Shown here piece by piece: positions 54,249 to 62,802 of a stretch of DNA of 64,000 bases. The position numbers were made by a program, and so were the translations under genes. The notes below the pieces were generated by a model. That model was not told where the DNA came from and did no database searches. It saw only the letters and a program-made list of their open reading frames with translations. The DNA lies in NCBI GenBank assembly GCA_963752225.1, contig CAVVXS010000009.1, positions 310,001 through 374,000 on the forward strand. The letters run 5' to 3'. Numbering within the stretch: the stretch's first letter is position 1; each line of letters begins with the position of its first letter. The DNA is from JBBROS01 sp963752225 (GTDB taxonomy: Bacteria > Pseudomonadota > Alphaproteobacteria > Acetobacterales > Acetobacteraceae).

Positions 54249-55283
54249 ATGGTGGGCATCCTCGACCGTCTTCTCCGTCGCAACCCCGAGCCTCCGGCGG
54301 CGGCCGAGCCGGAAGCCGACCCCTCGGTTACGACCGAACACGACGTGCGGATGTGCTTCCGGCTGCTGCTGGGGCGGTCGCCGAACCCGGAGGAGTGGGT
54401 GGGACACGCGGCGCAGGCCGGCCAGGCGCTCGGGCCGGTGGTGGCGGGTTACGTCAACAGCCTGGAGTTCGCCCGCCGCAACCTGCTTCGGCCCGACCCG
54501 GCGACCATGCCCGGCATCGCGCAATGCGACGGCTTCCGCATCTATGCCTCGGCCGCCGACCCGCATGTCGGCCGGCACGTGGTCGCCAACGTGTTCGAGC
54601 CGGAGGTCGCGGCCGCCTTCCGCCAGGTGCTCCGGCCCGGCATGGCGGTCGTGGATATCGGCGCCAACATCGGCTTCTTTTCCATGCTGTCCGCCTCCCT
54701 GGTGGGCGCGTCCGGCGCCGTGCTGGCGGTCGAGCCCAATCCGGAGAACGGCCGCATGATCGAGGCCAGCCGGCGCCTGAACGGGTTCGCCCAGGTCACC
54801 CTGGCGCAGGTGGCGGCCGGCCGCGCGCTGGGCGTGCTAGTGCTGAACACGACCCACAGCAACGGCACCACCTCGGAACCGGCCGAGGACCCTGGCGCGC
54901 TGCTGCAGGCCCGCACCGTGCCGTGCGTGCCGGTGGACGCGCTGGTTGCCGCTTCATGGCCGGCCGAGCGGCGGGTGGGGCTGTTGAAGGTGGATGTGGA
55001 GGGGGCGGAGTACAACGCGCTGCTCGGTGCGCAGGGCGTGATCGGCCGCGACCGGCCGGCGATCGTCAGCGAGTTCAGCCCCACCTTCATGCCCGGCATT
55101 TCCGGGATCGACGGGCCGGGCTACCTGCGCTGGCTGCATGCGCAGGGCTACGGGGTGTCGATCCTCCGGCCCGGCGGACCGCCGATCGCCGCCGGGCAGG
55201 AGGTCGCATCGGTGATGGAGGAGTTCCACCGGCGCAACGCCGACCACCTCGATTTGCTAGCGGAACCGATCGAGCCCGTCTGA
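54249..55283 (+). CDS. FkbM family methyltransferase with N-terminal LLGR module
   Basis: 344 residues. The N-terminal part (about 30-78: DVRMCFRLLLGRSPNPEEW, YVNSLEFARRNL) resembles the short DUF4214-like module found beside sugar-modifying enzymes. The methyltransferase core has VVDIGANIGFFSM (134-146), AVEPNPENG and LLKVDVEGAEYNALLGA. It should O-methylate a sugar of a surface glycan. Divergent from the giant glycosyltransferase with only 67 nt between starts, implying shared control. ATG 54249 is preferred because the upstream extension overlaps the other gene's promoter. Confidence 0.88.
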   Translation: MVGILDRLLRRNPEPPAAAEPEADPSVTTEHDVRMCFRLLLGRSPNPEEWVGHAAQAGQALGPVVAGYVNSLEFARRNLLRPDPATMPGIAQCDGFRIYASAADPHVGRHVVANVFEPEVAAAFRQVLRPGMAVVDIGANIGFFSMLSASLVGASGAVLAVEPNPENGRMIEASRRLNGFAQVTLAQVAAGRALGVLVLNTTHSNGTTSEPAEDPGALLQARTVPCVPVDALVAASWPAERRVGLLKVDVEGAEYNALLGAQGVIGRDRPAIVSEFSPTFMPGISGIDGPGYLRWLHAQGYGVSILRPGGPPIAAGQEVASVMEEFHRRNADHLDLLAEPIEPV

Positions 55284-55293
55284 GCGACCCGGG

Positions 55294-56868
55294 TCAGGCG
55301 CGCGAAGGATCGATCACCAGCCCTTCATCGGGCCGCAGCGTGACCGAGCTGCCCGCCGCGGCGCCCAGCCGGTCCCGGTGCGTGGCCGCCACCACCAGGC
55401 CCGCCGCCGCGTCGATGGAGGCGGGGTCGTGCGCCAGGTTGAGCACCACGACCAAGTGGTCGTCGCCGTGGCGGCGCTCGTAGCACAACGCGCTGCCGTT
55501 CGCGCGCACGGCGGCCACCGCGCCGTCCGACAACGAGGCCCGGGCCCGGCGCAGCGCCAGCAGCTGCCGCTGCAGCGACACCATCGAATCGGGGTCGCCA
55601 TATTGCCGCGAAAGCGGCACGTCCGCACCGATCGGCAGCCAAGGCGTCCCGGTGGTGAAGCCGGCGCCGGGTTCGTCGGTCCAGGGGAACGGCGTCCGCA
55701 CCGGGTCGCGGCCGAGGCCGAGCCCCGGCTGCCGGAGTTCGCCGGGGTCGCGGATCGCCTCGGGCGGGATCGGCGTGTCGACCATGCCGAGCTCGTCTCC
55801 CATGTAGAGCGTCGGCGTGCCGCGCAGGGTCAGCAGCAACATCGCCGCCACCCGCGCCTGCGCCGGGCCGACCCGGCTGGCGATGCGCGGCCGGTCGTGG
55901 TTGCCCAGCACCCAGTTCGGCCAAGCCCCGGGCGGTAGCGCCGCCTCGTAGCGCCGGATCAGGTCCGCCACCGCGCCCGCCGACCACTCCGGCAGCAGCA
56001 GCAGGTGGAAGTTGAACGGCAGATGCGCCTCATCCAGGCGGGTGCCGTAATAGGTGACCAGCCGGTCGACGGGCAGGTAGATCTCGCCGATCAGCACCCG
56101 GTCTGCGAACTCGTCCGACACGGCGCGCATGGCCCGAACCACCTCGTGCACCTCCGGCCGGTCGGCGGTGTAGAGCGGCAGCAAGCGGTCGTGCGGCGTC
56201 ATGCCGGGGCGCCAATCGGGATTGGGCGGGTTGTCGCGGAATTGGTCGTCCTTGATCATCATCCACAGCACGTCGACCCGGAACCCGTCCACGCCGCGCC
56301 GCAGCCAGAACCGCATCGCGTCGAACAGGGCGGCCCGCACCTCCGGGTTCCGCCAGTTGAGGTCGGGCTGGGTCGGCAGGAACGAGTGGTAGTAGTACTG
56401 CCGCCGTTGTTCGTCCCAGGTCCAGGCAGCGCCGTTGAAGTTGCCGATCCAATTGTTGGGCGGGCCGCCATCCGCCGCCGCGTCGCGCCACAGATACCAG
56501 TCCGCCTTGCCGTCCGCCCGTCGCCGGCTCGCCTCGAACCAGGGATGCTTGTCCGAACTGTGGTTCGGCACGAAGTCGAGGATCACCCGCAAACCGAGCG
56601 CATGCGCCCGCGCCAGCAACGCGTCGAAATCGGCCATGGTGCCGAACAGCTTGTCGATTCCGCAATAATCGGCCACGTCGTAGCCGAAATCGGTCATCGG
56701 CGATGGGAAGATGGGCGAGATCCACACCGCGTCCACGCCGAGCCAGGCGAGGTGCTCCAAGCGCCCGGTGATCCCGCGCAGGTCGCCGACCCCGTCACCG
56801 TCGCTGTCGGCGAACGAGCGCGGGTAGACTTGATACACGACGCCGCGCTGCCACCATGCCAACCCCAT
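55294..56868 (-). CDS. GH13 alpha-glucosidase (oligo-1,6-glucosidase-like)
   Basis: 524 residues from ATG 56868 with GGAG 6 nt upstream. The GH13 barrel shows YQVYPRSFADSDGDGVGDL, VILDFVPNHSSDKHPWF, nucleophile Asp in GVDGFRVDVLW, acid/base Glu in VLIGEIYLP and the third Asp in VLGNHDRPR. The C-terminus carries the short beta domain (LVVVLNLAHDP). It lacks a signal peptide and is cytosolic. It diverges from a second GH13 gene with 83 nt between starts, and converges with the FkbM gene. Confidence 0.92.
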   Translation of the reverse strand: MGLAWWQRGVVYQVYPRSFADSDGDGVGDLRGITGRLEHLAWLGVDAVWISPIFPSPMTDFGYDVADYCGIDKLFGTMADFDALLARAHALGLRVILDFVPNHSSDKHPWFEASRRRADGKADWYLWRDAAADGGPPNNWIGNFNGAAWTWDEQRRQYYYHSFLPTQPDLNWRNPEVRAALFDAMRFWLRRGVDGFRVDVLWMMIKDDQFRDNPPNPDWRPGMTPHDRLLPLYTADRPEVHEVVRAMRAVSDEFADRVLIGEIYLPVDRLVTYYGTRLDEAHLPFNFHLLLLPEWSAGAVADLIRRYEAALPPGAWPNWVLGNHDRPRIASRVGPAQARVAAMLLLTLRGTPTLYMGDELGMVDTPIPPEAIRDPGELRQPGLGLGRDPVRTPFPWTDEPGAGFTTGTPWLPIGADVPLSRQYGDPDSMVSLQRQLLALRRARASLSDGAVAAVRANGSALCYERRHGDDHLVVVLNLAHDPASIDAAAGLVVAATHRDRLGAAAGSSVTLRPDEGLVIDPSRA

Positions 56869-56951
56869 CCGGTGCTCCTTCGCGCCACGCCCGAGCGCGA
56901 CACAACGCGCCCGGCGGGGCATTGTTCACCGGGCCGCAGCGGGAGCCGGGC

Positions 56952-58613
56952 GTGATCAACGACCTCTGGTACAAGAACGCCATCATCTATTGCCTGTCGG
57001 TCGAAACGTTCATGGACGCCAACGGCGACGGCGTCGGTGACTTCCAGGGACTGGTCCGGCGCCTCGACTACCTGCAGGGATTGGGCATCACCGCAATCTG
57101 GCTGATGCCGTTCCAGCCCTCGCCGCAGCGCGACGACGGCTACGACGTCAGCGACTATTACGGCGTCGACCCCCGCTACGGCACGCTCGGCGACTTCGTC
57201 GAGTTCACCCATGGCTGCAAGCAACGCGGCATCCGGGTGCTGATCGACCTGGTGGTGAATCACACCTCGGACCAGCACCCATGGTTCCAGGAGGCCCGGC
57301 GCGACCCGGCGTCCAAGTATCGCGACTGGTACGTATGGTCGAAGAAGCGGCCGCCGCACGCGGAAAGCGGCGTCGTCTTCCCCGGCGTGCAGACATCCAC
57401 CTGGACCCGCGACCCGGTCGCCAAGCAATACTACTTCCACCGCTTCTACGACTTCCAGCCCGACCTCAACACCGCCAACCCGGCGGTGCAGGCGGAGATC
57501 CTGAAAATCATGGGCTTCTGGCTGCAGCTCGGCGTGTCCGGCTTCCGCATGGATGCGGTGCCGTTCGTGATCGCCGAGAAAGGGCCCGGCGTCACCAAGC
57601 CGGTCGAGCATTACGACATGCTGCGGCGGTTCCGCGAGTTCCTGCAATGGCGCCGGGGCGACGCGGTGATCCTGGCCGAAGCCAACGTGCTGCCCGAAAC
57701 CGACTTCGAATATTTCGGCGACGACGGCGAGCGGTTGCAGCTGATGTTCAACTTCCAGGTCAACCAGGCGCTGTTCTACGCCTTGGCCGCCGCCGACACC
57801 GAGCCGCTGCGGCAGGCGCTGGCCGCCACCGAGCCGCGGCCGCCGACCGGGCAATGGGCGATGTTCCTGCGCAACCACGACGAGCTCGACCTCGGCCGCC
57901 TGACCGACACGCAGCGCCAGGCGGTGTTCGACGCCTTCGGCCCGGACCCCGAGATGCAGCTCTACGACCGCGGCATCCGCCGCCGCTTGGCGCCAATGCT
58001 GCAGGGCGACCGCCGCCGGCTCGAGCTCGCCTATAGCCTGATGCTGACCCTGCCGGGCACCCCGGTGATCCGCTATGGTGACGAGATCGGCATGGGCGAC
58101 GACCTCGGATTGCCGGAGCGCACCGCCGCCCGCACGCCGATGCAGTGGTCCGACGAGGCGCATGGCGGCTTCACCGCCGGCGACACGCCCGTGGTCCCGG
58201 CCATCAGCGGTGGCCCCTACGGGTTCGAGCACGTCAACGTCGCCGAGCAGCGGCGCGACCCGAACTCGATGCTGAACTGGACCGAGCGCATGCTGCGGAT
58301 GCGCAAGGAGCTCCCCGAGGTCGGCTGGGGCACATTCGCCATCCTCGAAACCGATCCGGAGTTCCTCGCCATCCGCTACGATTGGCGCAACAACTCCGTG
58401 CTGGTCGTCCACAACCTGGGCGCGGTGCCGAAGGAGGTGCGGTTCGAACCCGGCGCGCACGGCTCCCATGATGGCACGCTGGTCAACCTGCTTTCCGACC
58501 GGCACAGCGACCCCGGCGCCGACGGCGTCCATTGCGTGCTGATGGAGCCCTACGGCTATCGCTGGTTCCGCGTCGGCGGGCTCGACTACCTGCTGCGGCG
58601 GACGGAGGCCTGA
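56952..58613 (+). CDS. GH13 alpha-amylase family enzyme, trehalose synthase-like
   Basis: 553 residues from GTG 56952, chosen because GGGAG lies 6 nt upstream; the frame stays open to 56856 but would overlap the divergent GH13 start. NDLWYKNAIIYCLSVETFMD is typical of trehalose synthase-type GH13. Catalytic residues: Asp in SGFRMDAVPF, Glu in VILAEANVLP and Asp in FLRNHDELDL. It is shorter than TreS-maltokinase fusions, and no kinase domain is present. Predicted to interconvert maltose and trehalose or hydrolyse alpha-glucosides; substrate assignment is tentative. Confidence 0.88.
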   Translation: MINDLWYKNAIIYCLSVETFMDANGDGVGDFQGLVRRLDYLQGLGITAIWLMPFQPSPQRDDGYDVSDYYGVDPRYGTLGDFVEFTHGCKQRGIRVLIDLVVNHTSDQHPWFQEARRDPASKYRDWYVWSKKRPPHAESGVVFPGVQTSTWTRDPVAKQYYFHRFYDFQPDLNTANPAVQAEILKIMGFWLQLGVSGFRMDAVPFVIAEKGPGVTKPVEHYDMLRRFREFLQWRRGDAVILAEANVLPETDFEYFGDDGERLQLMFNFQVNQALFYALAAADTEPLRQALAATEPRPPTGQWAMFLRNHDELDLGRLTDTQRQAVFDAFGPDPEMQLYDRGIRRRLAPMLQGDRRRLELAYSLMLTLPGTPVIRYGDEIGMGDDLGLPERTAARTPMQWSDEAHGGFTAGDTPVVPAISGGPYGFEHVNVAEQRRDPNSMLNWTERMLRMRKELPEVGWGTFAILETDPEFLAIRYDWRNNSVLVVHNLGAVPKEVRFEPGAHGSHDGTLVNLLSDRHSDPGADGVHCVLMEPYGYRWFRVGGLDYLLRRTEA

Positions 58614-58700
58614 CGTAGACTGCATGCCGCGGCGGCCGGATCCTGTCCGGAAACCCCGCAAAGCGCAGACTGCACGCAACCGAGCGTGGGATGGGCAGCT

Positions 58701-59039
58701 ATGGCGGTCAGTGCCGATCGAGCGCGGGAGCTGGCGCGCGCGTTCCCGGATGTCACCGAAGCCCCGCACTGGCATCGGCTGGCCTTTCGCACGCCGCGCA
58801 AGATCTTTGCCACCCTCGACGCCGAAGCGCATGACCTCAACCTGATGTTCGACCCGGACCATCGCGACTTTTTTTGCGACCGGGCGCCGGAGGCGTTCAG
58901 CCCGGTGCCGGGCGGGTGGGGGCGCCGTGGCGCGACCTGCTGCAACCTCGCGGCGGTGGCGGAACCCACCTTGGCGTCCGCTTTGCAGGCCGCCTACCGG
59001 CTCGCCGCGCCGAAGCCGAAGCGCCAACGCCGTGGGTGA
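58701..59039 (+). CDS. MmcQ/YjbR family protein
   Basis: 112 residues from ATG 58701. Short alpha/beta protein with the family stretch FPDVTEAPHWHRLAFRTPRKIFATLD and a Lys/Arg-rich tail (APKPKRQRRG). MmcQ/YjbR proteins have a CyaY-like fold and are often annotated as DNA-binding, but function is unproven. It lies between the GH13 gene and the flavin oxidoreductase, with 87 and 43 nt gaps. Confidence 0.85.
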   Translation: MAVSADRARELARAFPDVTEAPHWHRLAFRTPRKIFATLDAEAHDLNLMFDPDHRDFFCDRAPEAFSPVPGGWGRRGATCCNLAAVAEPTLASALQAAYRLAAPKPKRQRRG

Positions 59040-59082
59040 TCCGGACTTGCTTTTGCCCGTCCGCGAACCGAACTCGTAAAGC

Positions 59083-60087
59083 ATGGCCCAACTTTCCGTC
59101 CTCGACCTCGCCCCCGTCCCCGAAGGTGCGACCGCGCGCGACGCGCTGCTGCGCGCCCGCGACCTCGCCCGACACGCCGAACGGCTGGGCTACCGGCGCT
59201 TCTGGCTCGCCGAGCACCACAACATGGTCGGCATCGCCAGCGCCGCCACCGCGGTCGCGATCGGCTTCGTCGCCGGGGCCACCAGCACAATCCGCGTCGG
59301 CGCCGGCGGGATCATGCTGCCGAACCACTCGCCGCTCGTCGTCGCCGAGCAATTCGGCACCCTCGCCACGCTGTATCCCGGCCGCATCGACCTCGGCCTC
59401 GGCCGCGCCCCGGGTACCGACGGGCGCACTTGGCGCGCGCTGCGCCGCGACCCCGCCGCGTCCGACCGCTTCCCGCAGGACGTGCTCGAGCTGCAGGCGC
59501 TGCTCGGCGACCCGGCGCCGAACCAGGCGATCCACGCCGTCCCCGGCGAAGGCACCCATGTGCCGCTGTGGATCCTTGGCTCCTCCACCTTCGGCGCCCA
59601 GCTTGCCGCCCATCTCGGCCTGCCCTACGCTTTCGCCTCCCACTTCGCGCCCGATGCCCTGCCGCACGCCCTGAGCGCCTACCGCGAAGGCTTCCGACCC
59701 GGGCAGATCGAGCGCCCCTACGCCACCGTCGGCGTCAACATCATCGCCGCCGACACCGACGCCGAAGCCCGGCGCCTGTTCACCTCGCCGCAGCAGAGCT
59801 TCGCCAACATGTTCCGCGGCGCTCGGGGCAAGCTGCCGCGGCCGATCGACGACATCGAGACCTACTGGACGCCGATGGAGAAGATGCAGGCGTCGGCCAT
59901 GCTGGCCTGCTCGATCGTCGGCGGTCCCGACACCGTCCGCAGCGGGCTCGAGCGGCTGCTGGCCGAGACCGGCGCCGACGAGCTGATGGTCGCGGCCGCG
60001 ATCCACGACGGCGACGCGCGGCTGCGCTCCTACGAGATCCTGGCCGAGGTGAACGCGCAACTGGCCCCGCAACGCGAAGCGGCGTGA
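59083..60087 (+). CDS. LLM class flavin-dependent oxidoreductase
   Basis: 334 residues. Bacterial luciferase-like TIM barrel of the MsnO8/YhbW type: LSVLDLAPVPEGATARDAL at the start, RRFWLAEHHNM, AGGIMLPNHSPLVVAEQFGTLATLYPGRIDLGLGRAPG, and SSTFGAQLAAHLGLPYAFASHFAPD. Uses reduced FMN; substrate unknown. Its stop overlaps the GTG of the DUF488 gene, so the two are coupled. Confidence 0.93.
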   Translation: MAQLSVLDLAPVPEGATARDALLRARDLARHAERLGYRRFWLAEHHNMVGIASAATAVAIGFVAGATSTIRVGAGGIMLPNHSPLVVAEQFGTLATLYPGRIDLGLGRAPGTDGRTWRALRRDPAASDRFPQDVLELQALLGDPAPNQAIHAVPGEGTHVPLWILGSSTFGAQLAAHLGLPYAFASHFAPDALPHALSAYREGFRPGQIERPYATVGVNIIAADTDAEARRLFTSPQQSFANMFRGARGKLPRPIDDIETYWTPMEKMQASAMLACSIVGGPDTVRSGLERLLAETGADELMVAAAIHDGDARLRSYEILAEVNAQLAPQREAA

Positions 60088-60545
60088 GTACGGGGCCGGC
60101 TACGGGGCCGGCGCTCTACACCGTCGGCTACGAAAAGGCCGCGCTTGCACCACTGGTCGAGACGTTGCAGGTGGCCGGCGTCCGGCGGGTGATCGACGTC
60201 CGCGACCTGCCGCTGTCGCGCCGGGCCGGGTTCTCCAAGACGCCGCTCAGCAACGCCTTGGCGGACGCCGGCATCGCCTACACCCACTTGCGCCCGCTCG
60301 GCACGCCGCCCGAGGGCCGCGAAGCCAACAAGCGCAAGCAATGGCCGCGATTCTGGGAGATCGTCGAGGCCTCGCTGCAGACGCCCGAAGCGCAGCACGC
60401 CTTGCACCAGGCGGCCGGCCTCGCGCTGGACGCGCCATGCTGCTTGCTCTGCTACGAGGCCGACCCGCACATCTGCCACCGGCTGCGCGTCGCCCAGCTT
60501 CTGTGCGAGGCCCACCCCTTCACCGTGAACCATCTTGACCCATGA
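60084..60545 (+). CDS. DUF488 domain protein
   Basis: 153 residues from GTG 60084, overlapping the previous stop by 4 nt. DUF488 markers: LYTVGYEK at the start, VIDVRDLPLSRRAGFSK, and CLLCYEADPHICHRLRVAQLL with the Cys-rich C-terminal motif. The family function is unknown. An in-frame extension far upstream overlaps the oxidoreductase and is not credible. Confidence 0.88.
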   Translation: MSTGPATGPALYTVGYEKAALAPLVETLQVAGVRRVIDVRDLPLSRRAGFSKTPLSNALADAGIAYTHLRPLGTPPEGREANKRKQWPRFWEIVEASLQTPEAQHALHQAAGLALDAPCCLLCYEADPHICHRLRVAQLLCEAHPFTVNHLDP

Positions 60546-60702
60546 CCGGACCTGAGCAGGCGGGATCACCGGCCGGCGCGCGGCTGGACGATCGCCCATC
60601 TCCGGGCAGTCGTCGAGGCGGGGGAATGGTTCGATCCGCCAGCTCCGTCGTAGCCTGTACAATTACCGGCATGGCGGGATCCTCACACGAAGGAAGGGCG
60701 CC

Positions 60703-61323
60703 ATGGACTTGACCTGGTTTTTCGACCCCGTCTCCCCCTTCGCCTATCTCGCCCTCCGCGATATCGAGCGCCTCGGGCGGACGCATGCGGTCACCTACCG
60801 CCCCATCGTGTTCGCCGCCGTGCTCGCCCATTGGGGCCAGCTCGGCCCGGCCGAAATCCCGCCCAAGCGCACCCATACCTACCGCCATTGCCAGTTCCTC
60901 GCCGAGCGCGCCGGGATCCCGTTCCGCTTCCCCCCGGCGCACCCGTTCCGCTCGCTCGAGGCGCTCCGTCTGCTCGCGGCACTCGACGCGTCGCCCGACG
61001 CGGCACGCATCGTTATGGACTTCGTTTGGGCCGAAGGCCGGGACCCCGCGGCCGAGCGCGACGCGCTTGCCGCCCGCCTGACCGCCGAACCGTATGAGGC
61101 GCTGGTCGAACGCACCGGCGCCAAAACCCGCCTGCGCGCTTGGACCGACCAGGCCATCGCCGCCGGCGTGTTCGGCGTGCCGACCCTGGCCGTCGGCGGC
61201 GATCTGTTCTGGGGCGCCGACGCGATCCCGATGGCGCTCGCTTGCCTCGCCGACCCCGGATTGCTGCACACGCCCGAAATGGAGCGGCTCGCGACCTTAC
61301 CCAGCGCGGTCACCCGCGCCTGA
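60703..61323 (+). CDS. DsbA-family 2-hydroxychromene-2-carboxylate isomerase-like protein
   Basis: 206 residues. Thioredoxin-fold kappa-class GST relative: FFDPVSPFAYLALRDIERL with Ser in place of the DsbA cysteine, PIVFAAVLAHWGQLGPAEIPPKR, and GVFGVPTLAVGGDLFWGADAIPMA near the end. The family includes the glutathione-dependent isomerase of naphthalene breakdown, but most members are uncharacterised. GGAAGG precedes the ATG. It lies 157 nt after DUF488 and converges with an SDR gene. Confidence 0.9.
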   Translation: MDLTWFFDPVSPFAYLALRDIERLGRTHAVTYRPIVFAAVLAHWGQLGPAEIPPKRTHTYRHCQFLAERAGIPFRFPPAHPFRSLEALRLLAALDASPDAARIVMDFVWAEGRDPAAERDALAARLTAEPYEALVERTGAKTRLRAWTDQAIAAGVFGVPTLAVGGDLFWGADAIPMALACLADPGLLHTPEMERLATLPSAVTRA

Positions 61324-61335
61324 CGGGGCCCGGTC

Positions 61336-62043
61336 TTATTCGGCGTAGATCATCTTGCGGGTCATGCCGCCGTCCACCACGAACTCGGCGCCGGTGACGA
61401 AGCCCGATTCGGATCCGACCAGCCAGGCGACCATGGCGGCCACGTCCTCCACCCGGCCGACCCGGCCAGCGGGATGCTGCGCGTTGTCCTCCGGCCGCAG
61501 CGCCTCGCCGCGCACGTCGATCCAGCCGGGACTGACGACGTTGGCCCGCACCTCCGGCCCCAAGCTCACGGCCAGCGCGTGCGTCAATGCGAGCAAACCG
61601 CCCTTGGATGCCGCATAGCTTTCGGTGTCGGGCTCGCTCATATGCGCGCGAGTCGAGGCGATCGTCACCACGCTGCCCCGCGCCGCCCGCAGCAGCGACT
61701 CGGCGGCACGGACCAAGAGGAACGTCGCGGTCAGGTTGGTGGCAATCACCGCCGACCACTCCGCCAGGGCAAGTTCCCGCAACGGCTTGCGGATCATGAA
61801 CCCGGCGTTGCTCACCAGCGCATCGAGTCGGCCGTGCTCTCGCTCCAGCGCGGCGACCGTGGCCTCGATGGCCGCCGGGTCGGCGACGTCGGCCAAAACG
61901 GCCTGCACGCCGGCCCCATCGACCCGCTCGCGATCCGCGCCGACCACGTGCCAGCCGTCGGCGACCAAGCGGGCGGCGACGCCGCGGCCGATGCCGCGGG
62001 CGGCGCCGGTCACGAGAGCCACGCGCTTACCGGCGGTCGGCAT
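61336..62043 (-). CDS. SDR family oxidoreductase
   Basis: 235 residues. Classical short-chain dehydrogenase: cofactor motif TGAARGIGRG, NAG in LVSNAGFM, catalytic YxxxK in ESYAASKGG, and SPGW after it. The C-terminus EFVVDGGMTRKMIY is usual for FabG-like enzymes. Substrate unknown. The downstream neighbour converges within 12 nt. Confidence 0.92.
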   Translation of the reverse strand: MPTAGKRVALVTGAARGIGRGVAARLVADGWHVVGADRERVDGAGVQAVLADVADPAAIEATVAALEREHGRLDALVSNAGFMIRKPLRELALAEWSAVIATNLTATFLLVRAAESLLRAARGSVVTIASTRAHMSEPDTESYAASKGGLLALTHALAVSLGPEVRANVVSPGWIDVRGEALRPEDNAQHPAGRVGRVEDVAAMVAWLVGSESGFVTGAEFVVDGGMTRKMIYAE

Positions 62044-62177
62044 GAGCCGGCTCCCTGCGGGCGCCGCTACGCCGCACGGGCGGATCGGTCGAGATTACGA
62101 TCGCTTGCAAGATGGTCACCTGCCATCATCGCGGGAACGGCAGAAGAAGTTCATTGTCGGTCAATATCGACCATAAT

Positions 62178-62204
62178 CGGCACGCGGCCCCTCCCCGCGT
62201 GCCG
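62178..62204 (-). terminator. Perfect 10-bp hairpin downstream of the HU gene
   Basis: CGGCACGCGG and CCGCGTGCCG pair around a 7-nt loop, 18 nt after the HU stop codon on the minus strand. The following minus-strand sequence is mildly AT-rich (ATTATGG) but has no real T-tract. Confidence 0.65.
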
Positions 62205-62222
62205 CCCGCTTCCCCTTTCGGA

Positions 62223-62537
62223 TTACTTCTTAGCCTTGCCCTTGGGCTTGCCGGCGGCTTCGGCCGGGTTGAGCGCGTCCTTCAGTTGCTTTGCCGGCGA
62301 GAACGCAAGCTTCTTCGATGCGGCAATCTGGATCGTCTCACCGGTGGCCGGGTTGCGGCCGGTCCGCGCCTCGCGAGCCGCCACCTTGAACTTGCCGAAA
62401 CCGGGGATCGAGACTTCGTCGCCCTTCACGGCCAATTCGCGCATCGCCTCGAACACGGCCTCAACGACCTGTTTGGCCGTATTCTTTGGCATATCGTGCT
62501 TGGAAGCGATGTGGTCAGCCATCTCTGTCACGTTCAT
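62223..62537 (-). CDS. HU family DNA-binding protein
   Basis: 104 residues from ATG 62537 with AGGAAAGGA just upstream. Starts MNVTEMADHIASKHDMPKN and carries the HU signature VSIPGFGKFKVAAREARTGRNPATGE, with the Pro-containing arm. The C-terminus is a short Lys/Ala-rich tail (KPKGKAKK). A nucleoid-associated protein that bends DNA. The gene is monocistronic, bounded by a hairpin. Confidence 0.95.
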   Translation of the reverse strand: MNVTEMADHIASKHDMPKNTAKQVVEAVFEAMRELAVKGDEVSIPGFGKFKVAAREARTGRNPATGETIQIAASKKLAFSPAKQLKDALNPAEAAGKPKGKAKK

Positions 62538-62620
62538 CAGTCGTCCTTTCCTCGATTCGCCGAGCCGCACCTAACCCGAATGCAAAGCGCGTGTCACCAT
62601 GCGGTCAAGCCGTAATCGCT

Positions 62621-62664
62621 TTTGCGCTGCGATATGGACCGTTTGGCCAATGACCCAGCGCAAA
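62621..62664. promoter_or_regulatory. 9-bp inverted repeat TTTGCGCTG...CAGCGCAAA in the HU/SDR divergent region
   Basis: Perfect 9-bp arms at 62621-62629 and 62656-62664 with a 26-nt spacer, 84 nt upstream of the HU start in a 265-nt divergent intergenic region. Could be two half-sites for a regulator or a stem in a leader RNA. No regulator can be named. Confidence 0.35.
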
Positions 62665-62802
62665 CGCCTGTAGTGTATCGATCCCGTCTTGGCTAGATCA
62701 TCGCTCGACCAGGACAACGACCGGAGACTGCCGGCCCTGCGCGCCGCCCTATCTAGTCTCCGAAACGAGACGATCCCCGCCGGAGCCACTGCTTTGAACC
62801 CC

